Part shown: one piece after another, positions 7,523-18,200 of the stretch
Numbering within the stretch: the first letter of the stretch is position 1
Layout: every line of letters begins with the position of its first letter
Origin: an uncultured Gammaproteobacteria bacterium
GTDB taxonomy: Bacteria > Pseudomonadota > Gammaproteobacteria > Pseudomonadales > Pseudohongiellaceae
Direction of reading: 5' to 3'
Length of the DNA stretch: 64,000 nucleotides
Assembly: GCA_913060975.1 (NCBI GenBank)
Contig: CAJXVC010000003.1
Location: 248,001 to 312,000, forward strand
Made by a program: the position numbers and the translations under genes
Notes under the pieces: generated by a model
What the model was told of the DNA's origin: nothing
Database searches by the model: none
The model's input: the letters and a program-made list of their open reading frames with translations, nothing else

Positions 7523-10414
7523 ATGAGAACGGGCGAATCAATAGAAAAATCTGGTAGCGGAATGCAAGTTCCGGTGCTGGACTTTGCCCTTTTTTCGCAG
7601 GTTGTCAGCATGTCTCCGAATGCGATCATCATCTTTGATCGCGTTACCTATGCAATCAATTTCGCCAACGATCAGGCTGCCAAGCTACTGGATCGGCCCG
7701 TTTCAGAACTACAGTCAAATACTGTTGATACGTTGTTTACTGAAGGCTCTATGGCCGAGATCGGTGCTCGCTTGCCAGACTCCACCGAGGCGGGTGATCA
7801 GATCAATAATCTGCCTGTTCGTATTTATGTCCGCGGTGCTGATGAAGGCGGCCGGCCGTTGGCTGTTGACCTGCGTATAGGTGATGAGCGCTACGTCATT
7901 GCCTACATTTCATTGCGTCAGGGTGATCAGCAACTTCCCGAGCGCACGGCATCGGACATGGATGCAGATTTTGATATCCAGTCTTTGTCCAAGGCGGGTT
8001 ATTGGCATATGCATGTTCCAACTGGGAAGATCAGCTGGTCCCGTGGTGTGTATGCGAATCTGGGGCTGGACCCTAAAACAAGCGAAAGCAGTCTGAAGGA
8101 ATACTTCCGGCATGTGCATCCAGAGGACCTTAAAAAGTTTCGTGATTTCTATGAAAAGGTATTAGCCGGCAAGGGCGGATCCAGTATTCAGTATCGGATT
8201 ATCTCGCAAAGTGGCGAGATCAAGAACTGTCGGGATCGTTGTAAAATTGCCCGAGACGAGAACGGCGATATAGTTCGCATGGTAGGTGTCAGTCAGGACA
8301 TCACGGATTTTCTCAATCAGGAAAATCAACTACTGCAGTTAAATGAAATCGTGGATGCCTTGCCAAGCCCTGTGTTGGTGATGGATCCAAAAACACTGGA
8401 AGTGTGCTTTGCGAATTCGGCGTTCGCACGTAAGTGCGGTTACTCCATCCAGGAAGTCCTGAGTATGGACTACAAGAGCATTGTTGGGCCAAAGCGTTTC
8501 AAACGCATTCGAAAATCAGTCGCCGACTACGTCAAATCTGATGAAAGTATTTTCTCTCTTGAAGTAGATCTCACCGAACCGGGCGGTAAGACTGAATGGG
8601 AGAGATTCACTATCCGCAAATACAACTCGGATGGTCGAACGTTACTCATTTCCATCTCGACTGACATCTCGGCACGCAAGCATTCCGAAATAGAGCTTCG
8701 GAAGGCCTACGCCCAAGTTGAGCAGCTGTGCCAGCAACGAACCCATCAACTGGATCATGAGATCCGTCAAGGCGAAGAGTTTGAAAAGGATCTTAAGCTC
8801 AGTGAGGCGCGGTTCTTTGATATCGCTTCTTCTTTGGCAGATGGAATATGGGAAACTGACGCGGATCTGCAGTTCACTTATCTCGACCAGAGTATCGTTG
8901 AGATCATAGGTTTGGATACCCAGCGTTTCAGTAAACTGATTTGTGATTCCATACGTGAAAATGTCGCGACTTCCATGGAATGGAATAGCTTTAAGGAGAA
9001 CTTGCAGAGCCGCCGCCCGTTCCGGGAGCTTCGGTTCAAATATGAACATCCCGTAGATGGGCAGGGCTATTTCTCCATGAATGGCGTTCCTGTTTTCAGT
9101 GCGTCAGGAGAATTTCGCGGCTATCGAGGAACCGGTATTGATGTTACGACTTCTGTTCAGAATGAACAGCGCGCCTGGAAAATACAGCAGGAAATCTTTC
9201 AGGCCAAAGAAGAGGCTGAGCGCGCCAATCGTGCCAAATCAGAATTTCTATCATCCATGAGCCATGAGTTGCGCACTCCGCTGAATTCAATACTAGGGTT
9301 CGCCCAGCTACTGGAAATGAATCAGGGCGAGATGGACTCAAAACAAACTGAATACGTCAATCATATTCTGTTGGCCGGGCAAGAACTGCTCAATCTGATT
9401 TCTCAGGTACTTGAGCTTAGCACTCTGGAGAAAGGCCGCATTTCCCTGCGATTGGCAAATGTGTCGCCGAACGATGTGATAAACGATTGCCTGAAAGATA
9501 TTCACTTTCTGGCCAAGCAGCGCAATATTCACATTGTTGATCAGCGCGATTCGCGCCATGTGTGGCCAAATATCTGGGCGGATTACAATCGCCTGAAACA
9601 AGTGATTATGAATCTGCTAAGTAATGCCATCAAATATAATTTAGAGGGTGGGTCCGCGTTTATCAACTGCAGTCTGGGGCCGTCAGACAAATTGCGTTTT
9701 ACTATTGAAGATACAGGCATAGGTATTCCTGAAGGGCGAGATTCGGAACTGTTTATACCGTTTGAGAGACTAGGTAGAGAAACTGGCGATATTGCTGGCT
9801 CAGGCGTCGGTTTGAGTATCGCCAAACGTATTGTGGACCTCCTGGATGGTGAGATTGGCTATGAAAGCGAGCCTGGCCAAGGCACTACTTTCTGGGTCGA
9901 TATCCCGTTTTCTGACCAGCGTAAGAATCAAGCTGGGCCGGCTGCCCGGCATGTTGCCAAAGAACGCGCACAGGTTGCCGGTAGCTTAGTGAGTAATAAT
10001 GCGACATCCGCTCTGCATCAGGAGTTGAGTGCTGCGGGTGTGCTTTATATTGAAGACGATCCGAGTAGCCAGGATCTAATGACCCACATAGCCGGCTCTA
10101 TGCAGGATGTGAAGGTGAATATTATTCGCGCTCACAATGCTGAGCTCGGTATTGCACTAGCCGAGGAGTGTTTGCCTGAGCTTATCCTGATGGATATCAA
10201 CTTGCCCGGCATGGATGGCATTGAAGCTGCACGACGATTACGTCGCAAGGAGATCACACGCGACATTCCGTTGATTGCGATTACGGGCGATGCGGATCTT
10301 TTAGACTTTGAAACTGCCAAGCAACATGGTTTTGACGCCTTTATCGCCAAGCCATTACGCGTCCAGCAGGTGCACAGCACGCTGGGTCTGTTTCTGAATC
10401 CCAACAACCACTGA
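7523..10414 (+). CDS. Multi-PAS hybrid sensor histidine kinase
   Basis: A 963-residue soluble kinase. About four PAS domains occupy the first 550 residues: the first begins near M-S-P-N-A-I, the second near G-Y-W-H-M, the third near A-L-P-S-P-V, and the fourth near A-D-G-I-W. A glutamine-rich coiled segment separates the third and fourth. The kinase core has the H-box S-M-S-H-E-L-R-T-P-L-N, the N-box L-L-S-N-A-I-K-Y-N, the G1 box D-T-G-I-G-I-P and the G2 box G-S-G-V-G-L-S-I. A C-terminal receiver has Y-I-E-D-D, M-D-I-N-L-P-G-M-D-G and I-A-K-P-L. No membrane helix is visible, so the signal is cytoplasmic. It lies 54 bases after the lone receiver and 7 before the next kinase, probably in the same operon. 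Confidence 0.94.
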   Translation: MRTGESIEKSGSGMQVPVLDFALFSQVVSMSPNAIIIFDRVTYAINFANDQAAKLLDRPVSELQSNTVDTLFTEGSMAEIGARLPDSTEAGDQINNLPVRIYVRGADEGGRPLAVDLRIGDERYVIAYISLRQGDQQLPERTASDMDADFDIQSLSKAGYWHMHVPTGKISWSRGVYANLGLDPKTSESSLKEYFRHVHPEDLKKFRDFYEKVLAGKGGSSIQYRIISQSGEIKNCRDRCKIARDENGDIVRMVGVSQDITDFLNQENQLLQLNEIVDALPSPVLVMDPKTLEVCFANSAFARKCGYSIQEVLSMDYKSIVGPKRFKRIRKSVADYVKSDESIFSLEVDLTEPGGKTEWERFTIRKYNSDGRTLLISISTDISARKHSEIELRKAYAQVEQLCQQRTHQLDHEIRQGEEFEKDLKLSEARFFDIASSLADGIWETDADLQFTYLDQSIVEIIGLDTQRFSKLICDSIRENVATSMEWNSFKENLQSRRPFRELRFKYEHPVDGQGYFSMNGVPVFSASGEFRGYRGTGIDVTTSVQNEQRAWKIQQEIFQAKEEAERANRAKSEFLSSMSHELRTPLNSILGFAQLLEMNQGEMDSKQTEYVNHILLAGQELLNLISQVLELSTLEKGRISLRLANVSPNDVINDCLKDIHFLAKQRNIHIVDQRDSRHVWPNIWADYNRLKQVIMNLLSNAIKYNLEGGSAFINCSLGPSDKLRFTIEDTGIGIPEGRDSELFIPFERLGRETGDIAGSGVGLSIAKRIVDLLDGEIGYESEPGQGTTFWVDIPFSDQRKNQAGPAARHVAKERAQVAGSLVSNNATSALHQELSAAGVLYIEDDPSSQDLMTHIAGSMQDVKVNIIRAHNAELGIALAEECLPELILMDINLPGMDGIEAARRLRRKEITRDIPLIAITGDADLLDFETAKQHGFDAFIAKPLRVQQVHSTLGLFLNPNNH

Positions 10415-10421
10415 GGTGATT

Positions 10422-11942
10422 ATGGCTGTGGTTGACAAGTCAGTATCAAGCCGCGTGGTTAATCAACATTCCTCCGGTTCTGTTGTAACAAGTAAAGTTG
10501 CCGGAATCATGAATGCGGTCAATCATGGCATGGCAGTAATCGGCGCACAGCAACAGCTGCTGTTCAGGAATGCTGCCTTCGTCGATTTATTGCCTGCTAT
10601 CTCCAGTAACAATCAGTCCGAGACATTGGCACTGCGACAGTATGCAGAATTGACTAGTCACTTGCAGGGCATGCAGTCAGGTGAGTGCCTGCCACACGAA
10701 GCCCGGTTTCATGACACAAATGGGCTCCACTTCAAGTTAACACAATTGCATGACGCCGAGAGCGATTATCCAGATTTTCCAGGTGCCGAAATACTTGTTC
10801 AGGTTTATCCACCTGAAGCTAGTCAGCGGGGCAAGAAAACTATTGCTCAGGCAATCACTATAGGCCAGGAAACAGAGCGTGAAAAGCGGGAACTGCTAGC
10901 AGCTTTCAGTCATGAGTTTCGTACCCCGCTGAACGCAGTATTGGGGTTCGGGCGCCTGTTGGAGACGGAAGAGAATCAGACCCAGGAACAAAAAGAGTAT
11001 ATAGAAGGAATTCTCAATGCAGGCGGACATTTGCTCAAGCTCGTCAATGAGATTCTGACTCTCGCGAAAGCCGACCACGAATGTGCTGAGATAAAACTCA
11101 AAGCTGAGAATGTTGATGTTTCGGCGCTGGCCGCTGAATGCCTGGCGCTTGCCAAACCTCTGGCCGTGTCAGCGGATCTGAAAGTAATCGGGCAGATGCC
11201 GGCCGCAGGTTTGATATGCGATCGCACTCGCCTGAAACAGGTGATTCTGAATCTGTTGTCTAACGCGATAAAGTACAATCGCCCTGGTGGTCGTGTGATT
11301 GTCAACGTGCGCGCCAGTGCTTCTCGTTGTCTGGGCATAGAGGTTCAGGACACTGGCCGCGGTATTGAAGCCGAACTGCAAGATACGATTTTCAAGCCGT
11401 TTGAACGTCTGAGTGCCAATAACCAAAGCGAAGGCAGTGGTATTGGTTTGATGATAACCCGTCGTTTGATCAATATGATGGGGGGGCAAATTCGATTGGT
11501 GAGTGCGCCTGGTCGCGGTAGCGTATTCTCTGTTGATCTGAATCTGGATGAGCAGCTTTCTGGCGCCAGTGTCCAGTCCAGGCAATCGATTCTCTGGGTC
11601 GGTGAGGCGCAAGCGGACTTCAAATTCGCGCGGCAACTTGTTTCTTTGCGAGGCGGGCTTACTTTGCACAGGGCAAATAGTCTACAAGAAGTGAATGCCC
11701 TGATGGCGGAGAACTCCTATCGTCTGATTATATTGGACGAATCACTCCTTGAAACTATGGACTTGCAGCATGGTACGTACGGCAATAGTTCTGCTGAGAG
11801 TGCCGCAAGTGAAAGCGGTTCGAAAATTGGTCTGGTCCATCCCGATTCAAACCGCAAGCAACTATTGCTGGAGTCCCCACAGCTGATTCCGTTTACTGTG
11901 GTCGATTTCTTGCAATCTCTGGATAGTGTACAGAACAAGTAA
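10422..11942 (+). CDS. Sensor histidine kinase with degenerate C-terminal receiver
   Basis: A 506-residue soluble kinase. I prefer ATG 10422, preceded by GAGG five bases upstream. A GTG at 10416 would add two residues. A PAS-like region (about 20-140) precedes the H-box A-F-S-H-E-F-R-T-P-L-N, the N-box L-L-S-N-A-I-K-Y-N, the G1 box D-T-G-R-G-I and the G2 box S-G-I-G-L-M-I. After about residue 380 the sequence keeps a receiver-like layout (I-L-W-V-G-E, then I-I-L-D-E-S) but has lost the paired acids of the pocket. The last part is Ser/Glu-rich. The tail is therefore probably a pseudo-receiver used for binding rather than phosphate transfer. Confidence 0.9.
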   Translation: MAVVDKSVSSRVVNQHSSGSVVTSKVAGIMNAVNHGMAVIGAQQQLLFRNAAFVDLLPAISSNNQSETLALRQYAELTSHLQGMQSGECLPHEARFHDTNGLHFKLTQLHDAESDYPDFPGAEILVQVYPPEASQRGKKTIAQAITIGQETEREKRELLAAFSHEFRTPLNAVLGFGRLLETEENQTQEQKEYIEGILNAGGHLLKLVNEILTLAKADHECAEIKLKAENVDVSALAAECLALAKPLAVSADLKVIGQMPAAGLICDRTRLKQVILNLLSNAIKYNRPGGRVIVNVRASASRCLGIEVQDTGRGIEAELQDTIFKPFERLSANNQSEGSGIGLMITRRLINMMGGQIRLVSAPGRGSVFSVDLNLDEQLSGASVQSRQSILWVGEAQADFKFARQLVSLRGGLTLHRANSLQEVNALMAENSYRLIILDESLLETMDLQHGTYGNSSAESAASESGSKIGLVHPDSNRKQLLLESPQLIPFTVVDFLQSLDSVQNK

Positions 11943-12106
11943 CCAGGCCAGTTAATGGCTACATTATGACAAACATGCGCTTAAGCTCATGTTCGCAACG
12001 GTCGTAATAACCCCAACAAGTCAGCTTTCTGTCACCGACAACTGTGACAGCACAAAAACCTATTGAAACCGGAAACCACTAAATCCGGCCATACAGGATC
12101 ATTGCC

Positions 12107-12763
12107 GTGCAGTTAACACCTTCTGCTATTGCCTTCTTTAGTCTCATTCCACTGTCAGTCTTCGCGTGGGCTATCTGGAAATGGCATGCTCTGAATCATC
12201 AACTACGTCAGGCGCGACAGGCGCTGAGTGCCAATGGCCAAAGCAGCCATGAACCTTCCTATGAGTTTCTGAATCTGTCACCGGATGCGTTAATCGTGAT
12301 AGAGCAGGATGGCGTCATTTTTCGTGCCAATCGGCGAGCAATGGAAGTATTGCAATGGCCCGAGAATGAATTGTGCGGTAATCGTATTGATGCATTGTTC
12401 GGCGGCAATAACAGCTTCAATGCTCAGGATTTGATTACTAATTCTCCTGGTTCAAGTCAGCTACAATTGGCCAATGATGGCTTGAGTGGGCCGTTGAAGG
12501 CACAGCGCTATGACGGGACCGTCTTTGCTGCTGAGATCTCAGTTCAAAATGTTGAGCTTGCTGGTCACAAGGTCTGTATTCTGGGGCTGCGTGATATATC
12601 TGAGCGCATGCAAGTTGCGGTAGAAATTCTTGATTCGACTGTCGACGCGATCTTTGCCTATCACCCGAGACCCAGCGCATTATCTATGCCAACAACGGCG
12701 CAGAATCGCAGCTGGGTTATTCGCGGCAAGAATTATTACAGTTCTCACCGAGACAGTTATTGA
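12107..12763 (+). CDS. N-terminal part of a frameshifted hybrid histidine kinase (membrane anchor and PAS)
   Basis: The frame gives 218 residues: one membrane helix at about residues 6-24, a first PAS domain (about 48-165, [11 protein letters not shown]) and the first dozen residues of a second PAS ([12 protein letters not shown]). The remaining residues, past about 12661, do not look like PAS. The expected continuation ([13 protein letters not shown]) is encoded in the next frame from 12664. Reading CCCC in place of CCC at 12664-12666 would join the two frames into a kinase of about 1006 residues ending at 15126. Either the gene carries a real one-base deletion or the base is a sequencing or assembly error. 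The frame ends by overlapping the TTG of the second part. Confidence 0.85.
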   Translation: MQLTPSAIAFFSLIPLSVFAWAIWKWHALNHQLRQARQALSANGQSSHEPSYEFLNLSPDALIVIEQDGVIFRANRRAMEVLQWPENELCGNRIDALFGGNNSFNAQDLITNSPGSSQLQLANDGLSGPLKAQRYDGTVFAAEISVQNVELAGHKVCILGLRDISERMQVAVEILDSTVDAIFAYHPRPSALSMPTTAQNRSWVIRGKNYYSSHRDSY

Positions 12764-15126
12764 GTGAAGACAGCCGGCAAGCATTTGCTGAACAATTCAA
12801 CAAGACTTGCCAGCAAAATTCAGCAAGCGATGCGCAAACATTCATATATGTGTGTCAGGACGGACAACACATTTCAACTGAAGTCACCATGCGTTACGTC
12901 AGTCACAGGGACAACGCCTATCTGGTATCAGTAGGGCGCAATGTTTCGGACCGTATAGCTACGCTAAATGAACTGGAAATAAACTCGATCGAACTGAAAC
13001 AGCTTAATGCGCAACTACAGGCAGAGCGAGAGAATCTCGAAGAAGAGGTAAAAGAACGTACTCGGCTATTGGAAACAGCCTGGCAAAAAGCAGAAGGCGC
13101 CAACCACGCAAAATCTACATTTCTTGCGGCCATGAGCCATGAAATCCGCACCCCGATGAACGGGGTGATTGGCATGGTCGAATTGCTTATGGCAAGCAAA
13201 CTTGATGAATCGCAGCGCAACAAAGCCAAGACAATTCAGGATTCCGCTGAAAGTCTGCTATCGATTGTCGATGCAATTTTGGATTTTTCCAAAATCGAGG
13301 CTGGCAAGATTGAGTTGGCAGAAGACAGTATAGACCTGCATGAGCTGATGGGAAATATTTTCAGCTCGCTAATGGCCATTGCGCAGAATAAAGGAGTCAT
13401 ACTCAAGTATTTTATGGATCCGGCTGTACCCAGAGGCATCATTGCTGATGGCGTCAGACTACGTCAGGTAATTGTGAATCTGGTCGGGAATGCCATCAAA
13501 TTTAGTAGTGAGTTGAACCGTCAAGGTCTTGTCACGCTTAGGATTGAGTCCAATCGCAGTATCGGATTGCGCATCACTGTAGAAGATAACGGTATAGGTA
13601 TCGCGCCAAGTGCTTTCAAGAATATTTTTGAGCCTTTTGAGCAAGAAGATAGTTCTACAGTACAGCGCTTTGGCGGTACCGGTCTTGGCTTACCTATTAC
13701 CAAGGCCTTGGTGGAAAAAATGCAAGGCTGTATCGAAGTAGCAAGTGAGCAAGATTGCTTCACCCGATTCACAGTAAATCTGCCGGTAATTCTCTCAGAA
13801 GATTGCAAATACAAGGAAGCGGAGCAGGCGCTCGAAGGTAAAGTATGCGTGCTCTTTGCTACCCAGGAACAGCTTTACAAGGATTGGGCGCAGTTATTGG
13901 GATGTGCCGGCGCAGAGATACATATGGCTACCAGTCATGCTGAGCTCGTGAGTTCGCTGGATCGAGAGGCTGCTTCCGGGCATGATGTTATTGGCATTGT
14001 CATTGACACAAGCTACAGCAGGGAACATTTTCAGAATCTGCTCGGTGAGCATGTCGCGCGCTTTGGTAGTCAGTGTTTTGTCGTCACGAGTGGTATTGAG
14101 AACACTCTGACCAAGGCAGCTGAATTGTATCTGGTACGAGACTGCGCCAATCAGAATAAAACATGTCAGTATATTATTGACTTTATACTCGGCAATTCGC
14201 TGTTAACCGAGCAGCCACAGACTTCTGAAGTGAGCGAGGCGATTATCAGCGCAGAGGAGACAGCTGCGCCGATCAGGATTCTGGTCGCTGAAGACAATCC
14301 AATTAATCAGGTCGTAATCGGTAACCAGCTTGAATCATTAGGCTATACGCCGACTCTTGCGGGAAATGGCGAAGAAGCCTTGGAAATCTGGAAGCGCAAA
14401 GAGCACGACCTGCTATTGACTGATCTGCACATGCCCAAACTGGACGGTTACAGTCTCACCCGAGAGATTCGCTCTTTGGAAGCCAATGGCGAACACCTGC
14501 CCATTATTGCCTACACGGCGAATGCGCTGAAAGGTGAAAAAGAGCGTTGCCTGGACAACGGTATGGACGACTATATGTCCAAGCCAATTGCCTTGAAAGA
14601 ACTTGAAGAGAAAATCGCCGAATGGACCCGGCAAGCCCTGGCCCTTAAAGCGCAAGCGGAAACCCACGCCGGCAAACTCGCCGAAGGCACTGCAGTCAGC
14701 GCAGAATCTGGATTGCTACACATTCCTGTGGAAGAGCCTGATCTTGAAGACGAATTTTCTACGTTGGCGATTCTCGACGTGGCCGTGCTGCGTAAACTGG
14801 TTGGTGAGAATGTAGTTCTTATCCAACGATTGTTAGGTAGTTACCAGACTTCCCTGGATCAGGCATATGAGCATTTTGGCAAGGCCATGGACAATCAGCA
14901 GTGGGAAGATGTCAAAGCTGTTGCGCATACCTTAAAGTCCTCCTCACGCAGTGTCGGTGCAATGCGCCTCGGGGCGATCTGTGAGCAGCTTGAGAAACTG
15001 GTTGCGGAAAATGATGTTGTAGGTATTTCCATGTTGGCGAGTAAGCTCGACGATGCCGTCGCTGATGTGCGCATTGGCCTTGCTCATCATGTTGATACTT
15101 CCAATAGCGAAAGTATAGCTGTCTGA
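12760..15126 (+). CDS. C-terminal part of a frameshifted hybrid histidine kinase (HisKA, ATPase, two receivers, HPt)
   Basis: The longest start is TTG 12760, overlapping the preceding stop, but PAS-like sequence in this frame begins about 100 bases earlier, so this is really the continuation of the gene starting at 12107. After the end of a PAS and a long coiled coil come the H-box [12 protein letters not shown]-box L-V-G-N-A-I-K-F-S, and G boxes D-N-G-I-G-I and G-G-T-G-L-G-L. A degenerate receiver (about 13818-14200) lacks the acidic pair. A complete receiver follows with V-A-E-D-N-P, L-T-D-L-H-M-P and M-S-K-P-I. The C-terminal HPt domain has A-H-T-L-K-S-S-S. The layout is that of BarA/EvgS-type tripartite kinases, and it carries the only HPt in this block. 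Confidence 0.9.
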   Translation: MSEDSRQAFAEQFNKTCQQNSASDAQTFIYVCQDGQHISTEVTMRYVSHRDNAYLVSVGRNVSDRIATLNELEINSIELKQLNAQLQAERENLEEEVKERTRLLETAWQKAEGANHAKSTFLAAMSHEIRTPMNGVIGMVELLMASKLDESQRNKAKTIQDSAESLLSIVDAILDFSKIEAGKIELAEDSIDLHELMGNIFSSLMAIAQNKGVILKYFMDPAVPRGIIADGVRLRQVIVNLVGNAIKFSSELNRQGLVTLRIESNRSIGLRITVEDNGIGIAPSAFKNIFEPFEQEDSSTVQRFGGTGLGLPITKALVEKMQGCIEVASEQDCFTRFTVNLPVILSEDCKYKEAEQALEGKVCVLFATQEQLYKDWAQLLGCAGAEIHMATSHAELVSSLDREAASGHDVIGIVIDTSYSREHFQNLLGEHVARFGSQCFVVTSGIENTLTKAAELYLVRDCANQNKTCQYIIDFILGNSLLTEQPQTSEVSEAIISAEETAAPIRILVAEDNPINQVVIGNQLESLGYTPTLAGNGEEALEIWKRKEHDLLLTDLHMPKLDGYSLTREIRSLEANGEHLPIIAYTANALKGEKERCLDNGMDDYMSKPIALKELEEKIAEWTRQALALKAQAETHAGKLAEGTAVSAESGLLHIPVEEPDLEDEFSTLAILDVAVLRKLVGENVVLIQRLLGSYQTSLDQAYEHFGKAMDNQQWEDVKAVAHTLKSSSRSVGAMRLGAICEQLEKLVAENDVVGISMLASKLDDAVADVRIGLAHHVDTSNSESIAV

Positions 15127-15131
15127 GCGCA

Positions 15132-16799
15132 ATGGTCATGAGTAAGAATCAGTCTTTTGATATGCAGCGCGCCGACGGAGTTAATACAGCTGCCACCTCA
15201 GATAGTGAAGGAGATTCCACCAAGTCACAGTTTTTGGCGAATATGAGCCATGAGCTGCGCACGCCGCTTAACGGCGTCATGGGGATGCTGGAGCTGTTAC
15301 GCACAACCAAGCTTGATGCCAGGCAGTGTGAATATATAGATACTGCCTACGACTCCGCAGCGTCATTGCTGACGATCATCAGTTCCATTCTCGATTACAC
15401 GAAAATCGATTCTGAAAGGTCGGTGCATCTTCCTGTTACCTACAATATGCGCAATGTCTTTACTGCCTGCGTACAACAAGCGACTAGTGATGCATTGGAG
15501 AAAGGCATCGATTTTCGCTGCCATATCAGTGATCAGTTGCCCTGTTTTGTGCAAGGCGACCCGACTGCGTTCCGCCAGATTCTCGACCATTTAGTTGCCA
15601 ATGCCATTAAATTTACCAATGAAGGTGGAGTTGCTGTCAATCTGGATGTAAGCAAGATTGACAATGACGCTGAGCCTCCCAAAGTAGATTTGGTCTTGCA
15701 AGTAGATGATACAGGGATTGGCTTGCCTGGTGACAATGTTGAAGAGTTGTTCGCCGCTTTTAATCAGCACGACAATTCCACAACGCGTCACTATGGCGGA
15801 TCCGGTATCGGTCTGAGTATCGTCAAGCGCTTGGTGGATTTGTTTCACGGCGAGATCACCGCGGCGAACAACACAGAGGCAGGTGCCAGCTTTACTGTGC
15901 GATTCACACTCGCACTGCCTGCTCAGGAGATCATTGCTGCGTTGCAACTCGCTCCAAATGCATTGGAAATTGTCGTCGTTTCTCAGGATTCAGAGTTACA
16001 AAATCAATTGGCATTCGTGGCTCGTAGTTGGGCCGTACGATTGCATGCTTTTCGCAATGTCCCACATGCCTTGTCTGAATGGCCTGAGCTACGCTCACAA
16101 AATAGCGGTGCAAGGCAGCGACTGTATTTGGTTGATGATTTGCTGTCGGTGGAGGATCGCAATACGTTGAGTGAGCTGTGGCAGCACGATGCAAAATCCG
16201 ATGATGCGCGATATGTTTTGCTGGCCAGCGATTGCATGGCTCCCGTCCAGCCGTCGCAATTGGCTGCTACTGCCATGTGGAATAAAAGTGACTTTGTTGG
16301 CGAGCTCTATGGAGCATTACTCGAGCCTGCCAGGCAACTTGCGGAATGTCGTGACAAACTAATCGAGCAAGAAGCCGAAAAGACAGAATATAAAGAAAGC
16401 ACTGCCAGCTCTATTTTGGTAGTTGACGATGTTGAAACGAATCGAAAAGTGGCCGTAGCCATGTTACGCAAGCTAGGCGTACAGGCGGATGTTGCGAGAG
16501 ATGGTCGCGAAGCACTGCAGAAACTGCAAGAAACTGCCTATGATCTGGTGTTGCTGGATTGCCAAATGCCAGTCATGGATGGCTTTGATACAGCTCGGCA
16601 AATTAGAGCCAATGAGGCCGATCAAGACAGCAGCAATCACCTGCCCATTATTGCTATGACTGCTCATGCGCTGGACAAAGATCGAACTGCTGCAATGGCA
16701 GTTGGCATGGATGGCTTCATCACCAAGCCGTATTCAATGGAAGTATTGCAAGCCGTCATTCAGCGTTGGTTGGTAAACACTGAAAGTTCGGCCGCCTGA
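15132..16799 (+). CDS. Hybrid histidine kinase without sensor domain
   Basis: A 555-residue soluble protein that starts almost directly with the kinase core: H-box N-M-S-H-E-L-R-T-P-L-N at about residue 38, N-box V-A-N-A-I-K-F-T, G1 D-D-T-G-I-G-L-P, and G2 G-G-S-G-I-G-L-S. A pseudo-receiver (about residues 275-400) has V-V-V-S-Q-D and L-V-D-D in unusual positions. A complete receiver follows with V-V-D-D-V-E-T-N, L-L-D-C-Q-M-P-V-M-D-G and I-T-K-P-Y. With no input domain of its own, it must receive its signal from a partner, possibly the PAS kinases upstream. The start lies 5 bases after the preceding stop. A second ATG at 15138 is also possible. Confidence 0.9.
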   Translation: MVMSKNQSFDMQRADGVNTAATSDSEGDSTKSQFLANMSHELRTPLNGVMGMLELLRTTKLDARQCEYIDTAYDSAASLLTIISSILDYTKIDSERSVHLPVTYNMRNVFTACVQQATSDALEKGIDFRCHISDQLPCFVQGDPTAFRQILDHLVANAIKFTNEGGVAVNLDVSKIDNDAEPPKVDLVLQVDDTGIGLPGDNVEELFAAFNQHDNSTTRHYGGSGIGLSIVKRLVDLFHGEITAANNTEAGASFTVRFTLALPAQEIIAALQLAPNALEIVVVSQDSELQNQLAFVARSWAVRLHAFRNVPHALSEWPELRSQNSGARQRLYLVDDLLSVEDRNTLSELWQHDAKSDDARYVLLASDCMAPVQPSQLAATAMWNKSDFVGELYGALLEPARQLAECRDKLIEQEAEKTEYKESTASSILVVDDVETNRKVAVAMLRKLGVQADVARDGREALQKLQETAYDLVLLDCQMPVMDGFDTARQIRANEADQDSSNHLPIIAMTAHALDKDRTAAMAVGMDGFITKPYSMEVLQAVIQRWLVNTESSAA

Positions 16800-16948
16800 C
16801 TCACTTCTGCTGCACTCTACTCCAGTAATAAACCAAAACCACACGAGAACGACCTGGCCAGGCAGCTGCACGCAGACGTGACTATGAGGGGCATCTATTG
16901 GTAGTTCGGCTGGAACCAGTGAAAAACAAGCAAGACGAGTAGACAGGA

Positions 16949-16983
16949 GAGTCAGGTACGCCACTAATCTGGCGCACTGACTC
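16949..16983. other. Hairpin between convergent kinase genes
   Basis: The outer arms GAGTCAG and CTGACTC pair perfectly. The inner arms CGCC and GGCG pair around an eight-base loop. There is no T-run on either strand, so it is not a classical intrinsic terminator. It lies between two kinase genes that face each other, where a transcription-stopping or RNA-stabilising hairpin would be useful. Confidence 0.4.
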
Positions 16984-17003
16984 TGATTGTATCAGTCTGA
17001 TAG

Positions 17004-18200
17004 TTAGCTGAGATGCTCGATAGCGGTAAGCAATTCACTAATCGTGAATGGCTTGTTGATGACCTTGTCAACGCCCCAGCTGGCACACGCCGATTTACTG
17101 ATCTTGTCACTAAAGCCCGTACTCAGGATGATAGGCACATTGGGATTGACCTCGGTAATGGCTGAAGCCAATTCTGACCCGGAATAAGTAGGCATGATCA
17201 GGTCAGTGATGATCAAATCGAATTGATACGGCTGATTCTTGAAATGGCTGAGCGCTTCCTGGCCATCCATAAAGCTGGTGACAGAGTAGCCATGCTTTTC
17301 GAGAATCTGTGTTGCCATCCCGATGATCGAGGCTTCGTCATCAATGAGAAGAATGTGTTTGCTGCGGGTGCCACTGTCTGTATCACCAGAAGTCTTGATG
17401 TCTTCCTGAACCTCTGTGCGCACCAATGGTAAGAACAACTCAAACGTTGTGCCTGCTCCTAGCTCACTGTCGACATAAATCATGCCGCCCTGATTAGTGA
17501 CGATATTGTGTACGGTAGTCAGTCCAAGCCCCGCAAGCTTCTTCGACGACTCGCTTTCTTCTGACGTCGTATAGAAAGGCAGGTACATTTTTTCCACTGT
17601 GTCGATACTCATACCTTCGCCGTCATCTTTGACTGTGATTTTTACATAGTCGCGCTCAGATAATCCGGGATATTTCATCGAGTAATTTGTATCACAACGC
17701 ACGTAATCTACAGAAACGGAAATTTCGCCACCCGTAGCTGGCATCGCCTGAATGCTGTTTCGGCAAAGATTGTTGATCACATTGTAGATTTCGGCATTGT
17801 TGCCCAATACAGTTCGACCTTTACTGCCTTCAATTTTCGAAGTGAGGGTCACGCTGGCCGGCATGCGTGTCTGTAAGTAGGTAAGGGCATCAGCAACTGG
17901 TTTGTCTATACTGATCGCTTGCTGCTTGAGTCGAGTGTTGCTGCTGAAGGTCCGAATACGCGCGACAAGCTCTGTTGCGCGATCGGTAGCCGCGAGAACG
18001 TGTTCAAGGTCAGAGCGTGCGCGTTCGCCTTCCGGAATCTCACTCAAGGCCATTTCAACATAGCCGGAAATCAAAGACAGAATGTTATTAAAATCGTGCG
18101 CGATCTCGCCGACCACGATGCCCAAACTTTCGAGGGCTTTATCATCCTGAGTCTGATCCTTGAGGGTTTTTGACTCGGCAGTTTCATTAACTGACGACAT
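17004..18200 (-). CDS. Hybrid histidine kinase without sensor domain (HisKA-ATPase-receiver)
   Basis: A 398-residue protein from ATG 18200, which has GGAG nine bases upstream. A TTG at 18215 would add five residues. After about 30 polar residues comes the H-box G-E-I-A-H-D-F-N-N-I-L-S, the subtype seen in PAS hybrid kinases of the NtrB-like group. The N-box N-N-L-C-R-N-S-I-Q-A, G1 D-D-G-E-G-M and G2 A-G-L-G-L-T-T-V follow. The C-terminal receiver is complete: L-I-D-D-E, I-T-D-L-I-M-P and I-N-K-P-F. There is no input domain, so it probably responds to a partner protein. It is transcribed towards the plus-strand kinase block. Confidence 0.92.
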   Translation of the reverse strand: MSSVNETAESKTLKDQTQDDKALESLGIVVGEIAHDFNNILSLISGYVEMALSEIPEGERARSDLEHVLAATDRATELVARIRTFSSNTRLKQQAISIDKPVADALTYLQTRMPASVTLTSKIEGSKGRTVLGNNAEIYNVINNLCRNSIQAMPATGGEISVSVDYVRCDTNYSMKYPGLSERDYVKITVKDDGEGMSIDTVEKMYLPFYTTSEESESSKKLAGLGLTTVHNIVTNQGGMIYVDSELGAGTTFELFLPLVRTEVQEDIKTSGDTDSGTRSKHILLIDDEASIIGMATQILEKHGYSVTSFMDGQEALSHFKNQPYQFDLIITDLIMPTYSGSELASAITEVNPNVPIILSTGFSDKISKSACASWGVDKVINKPFTISELLTAIEHLS

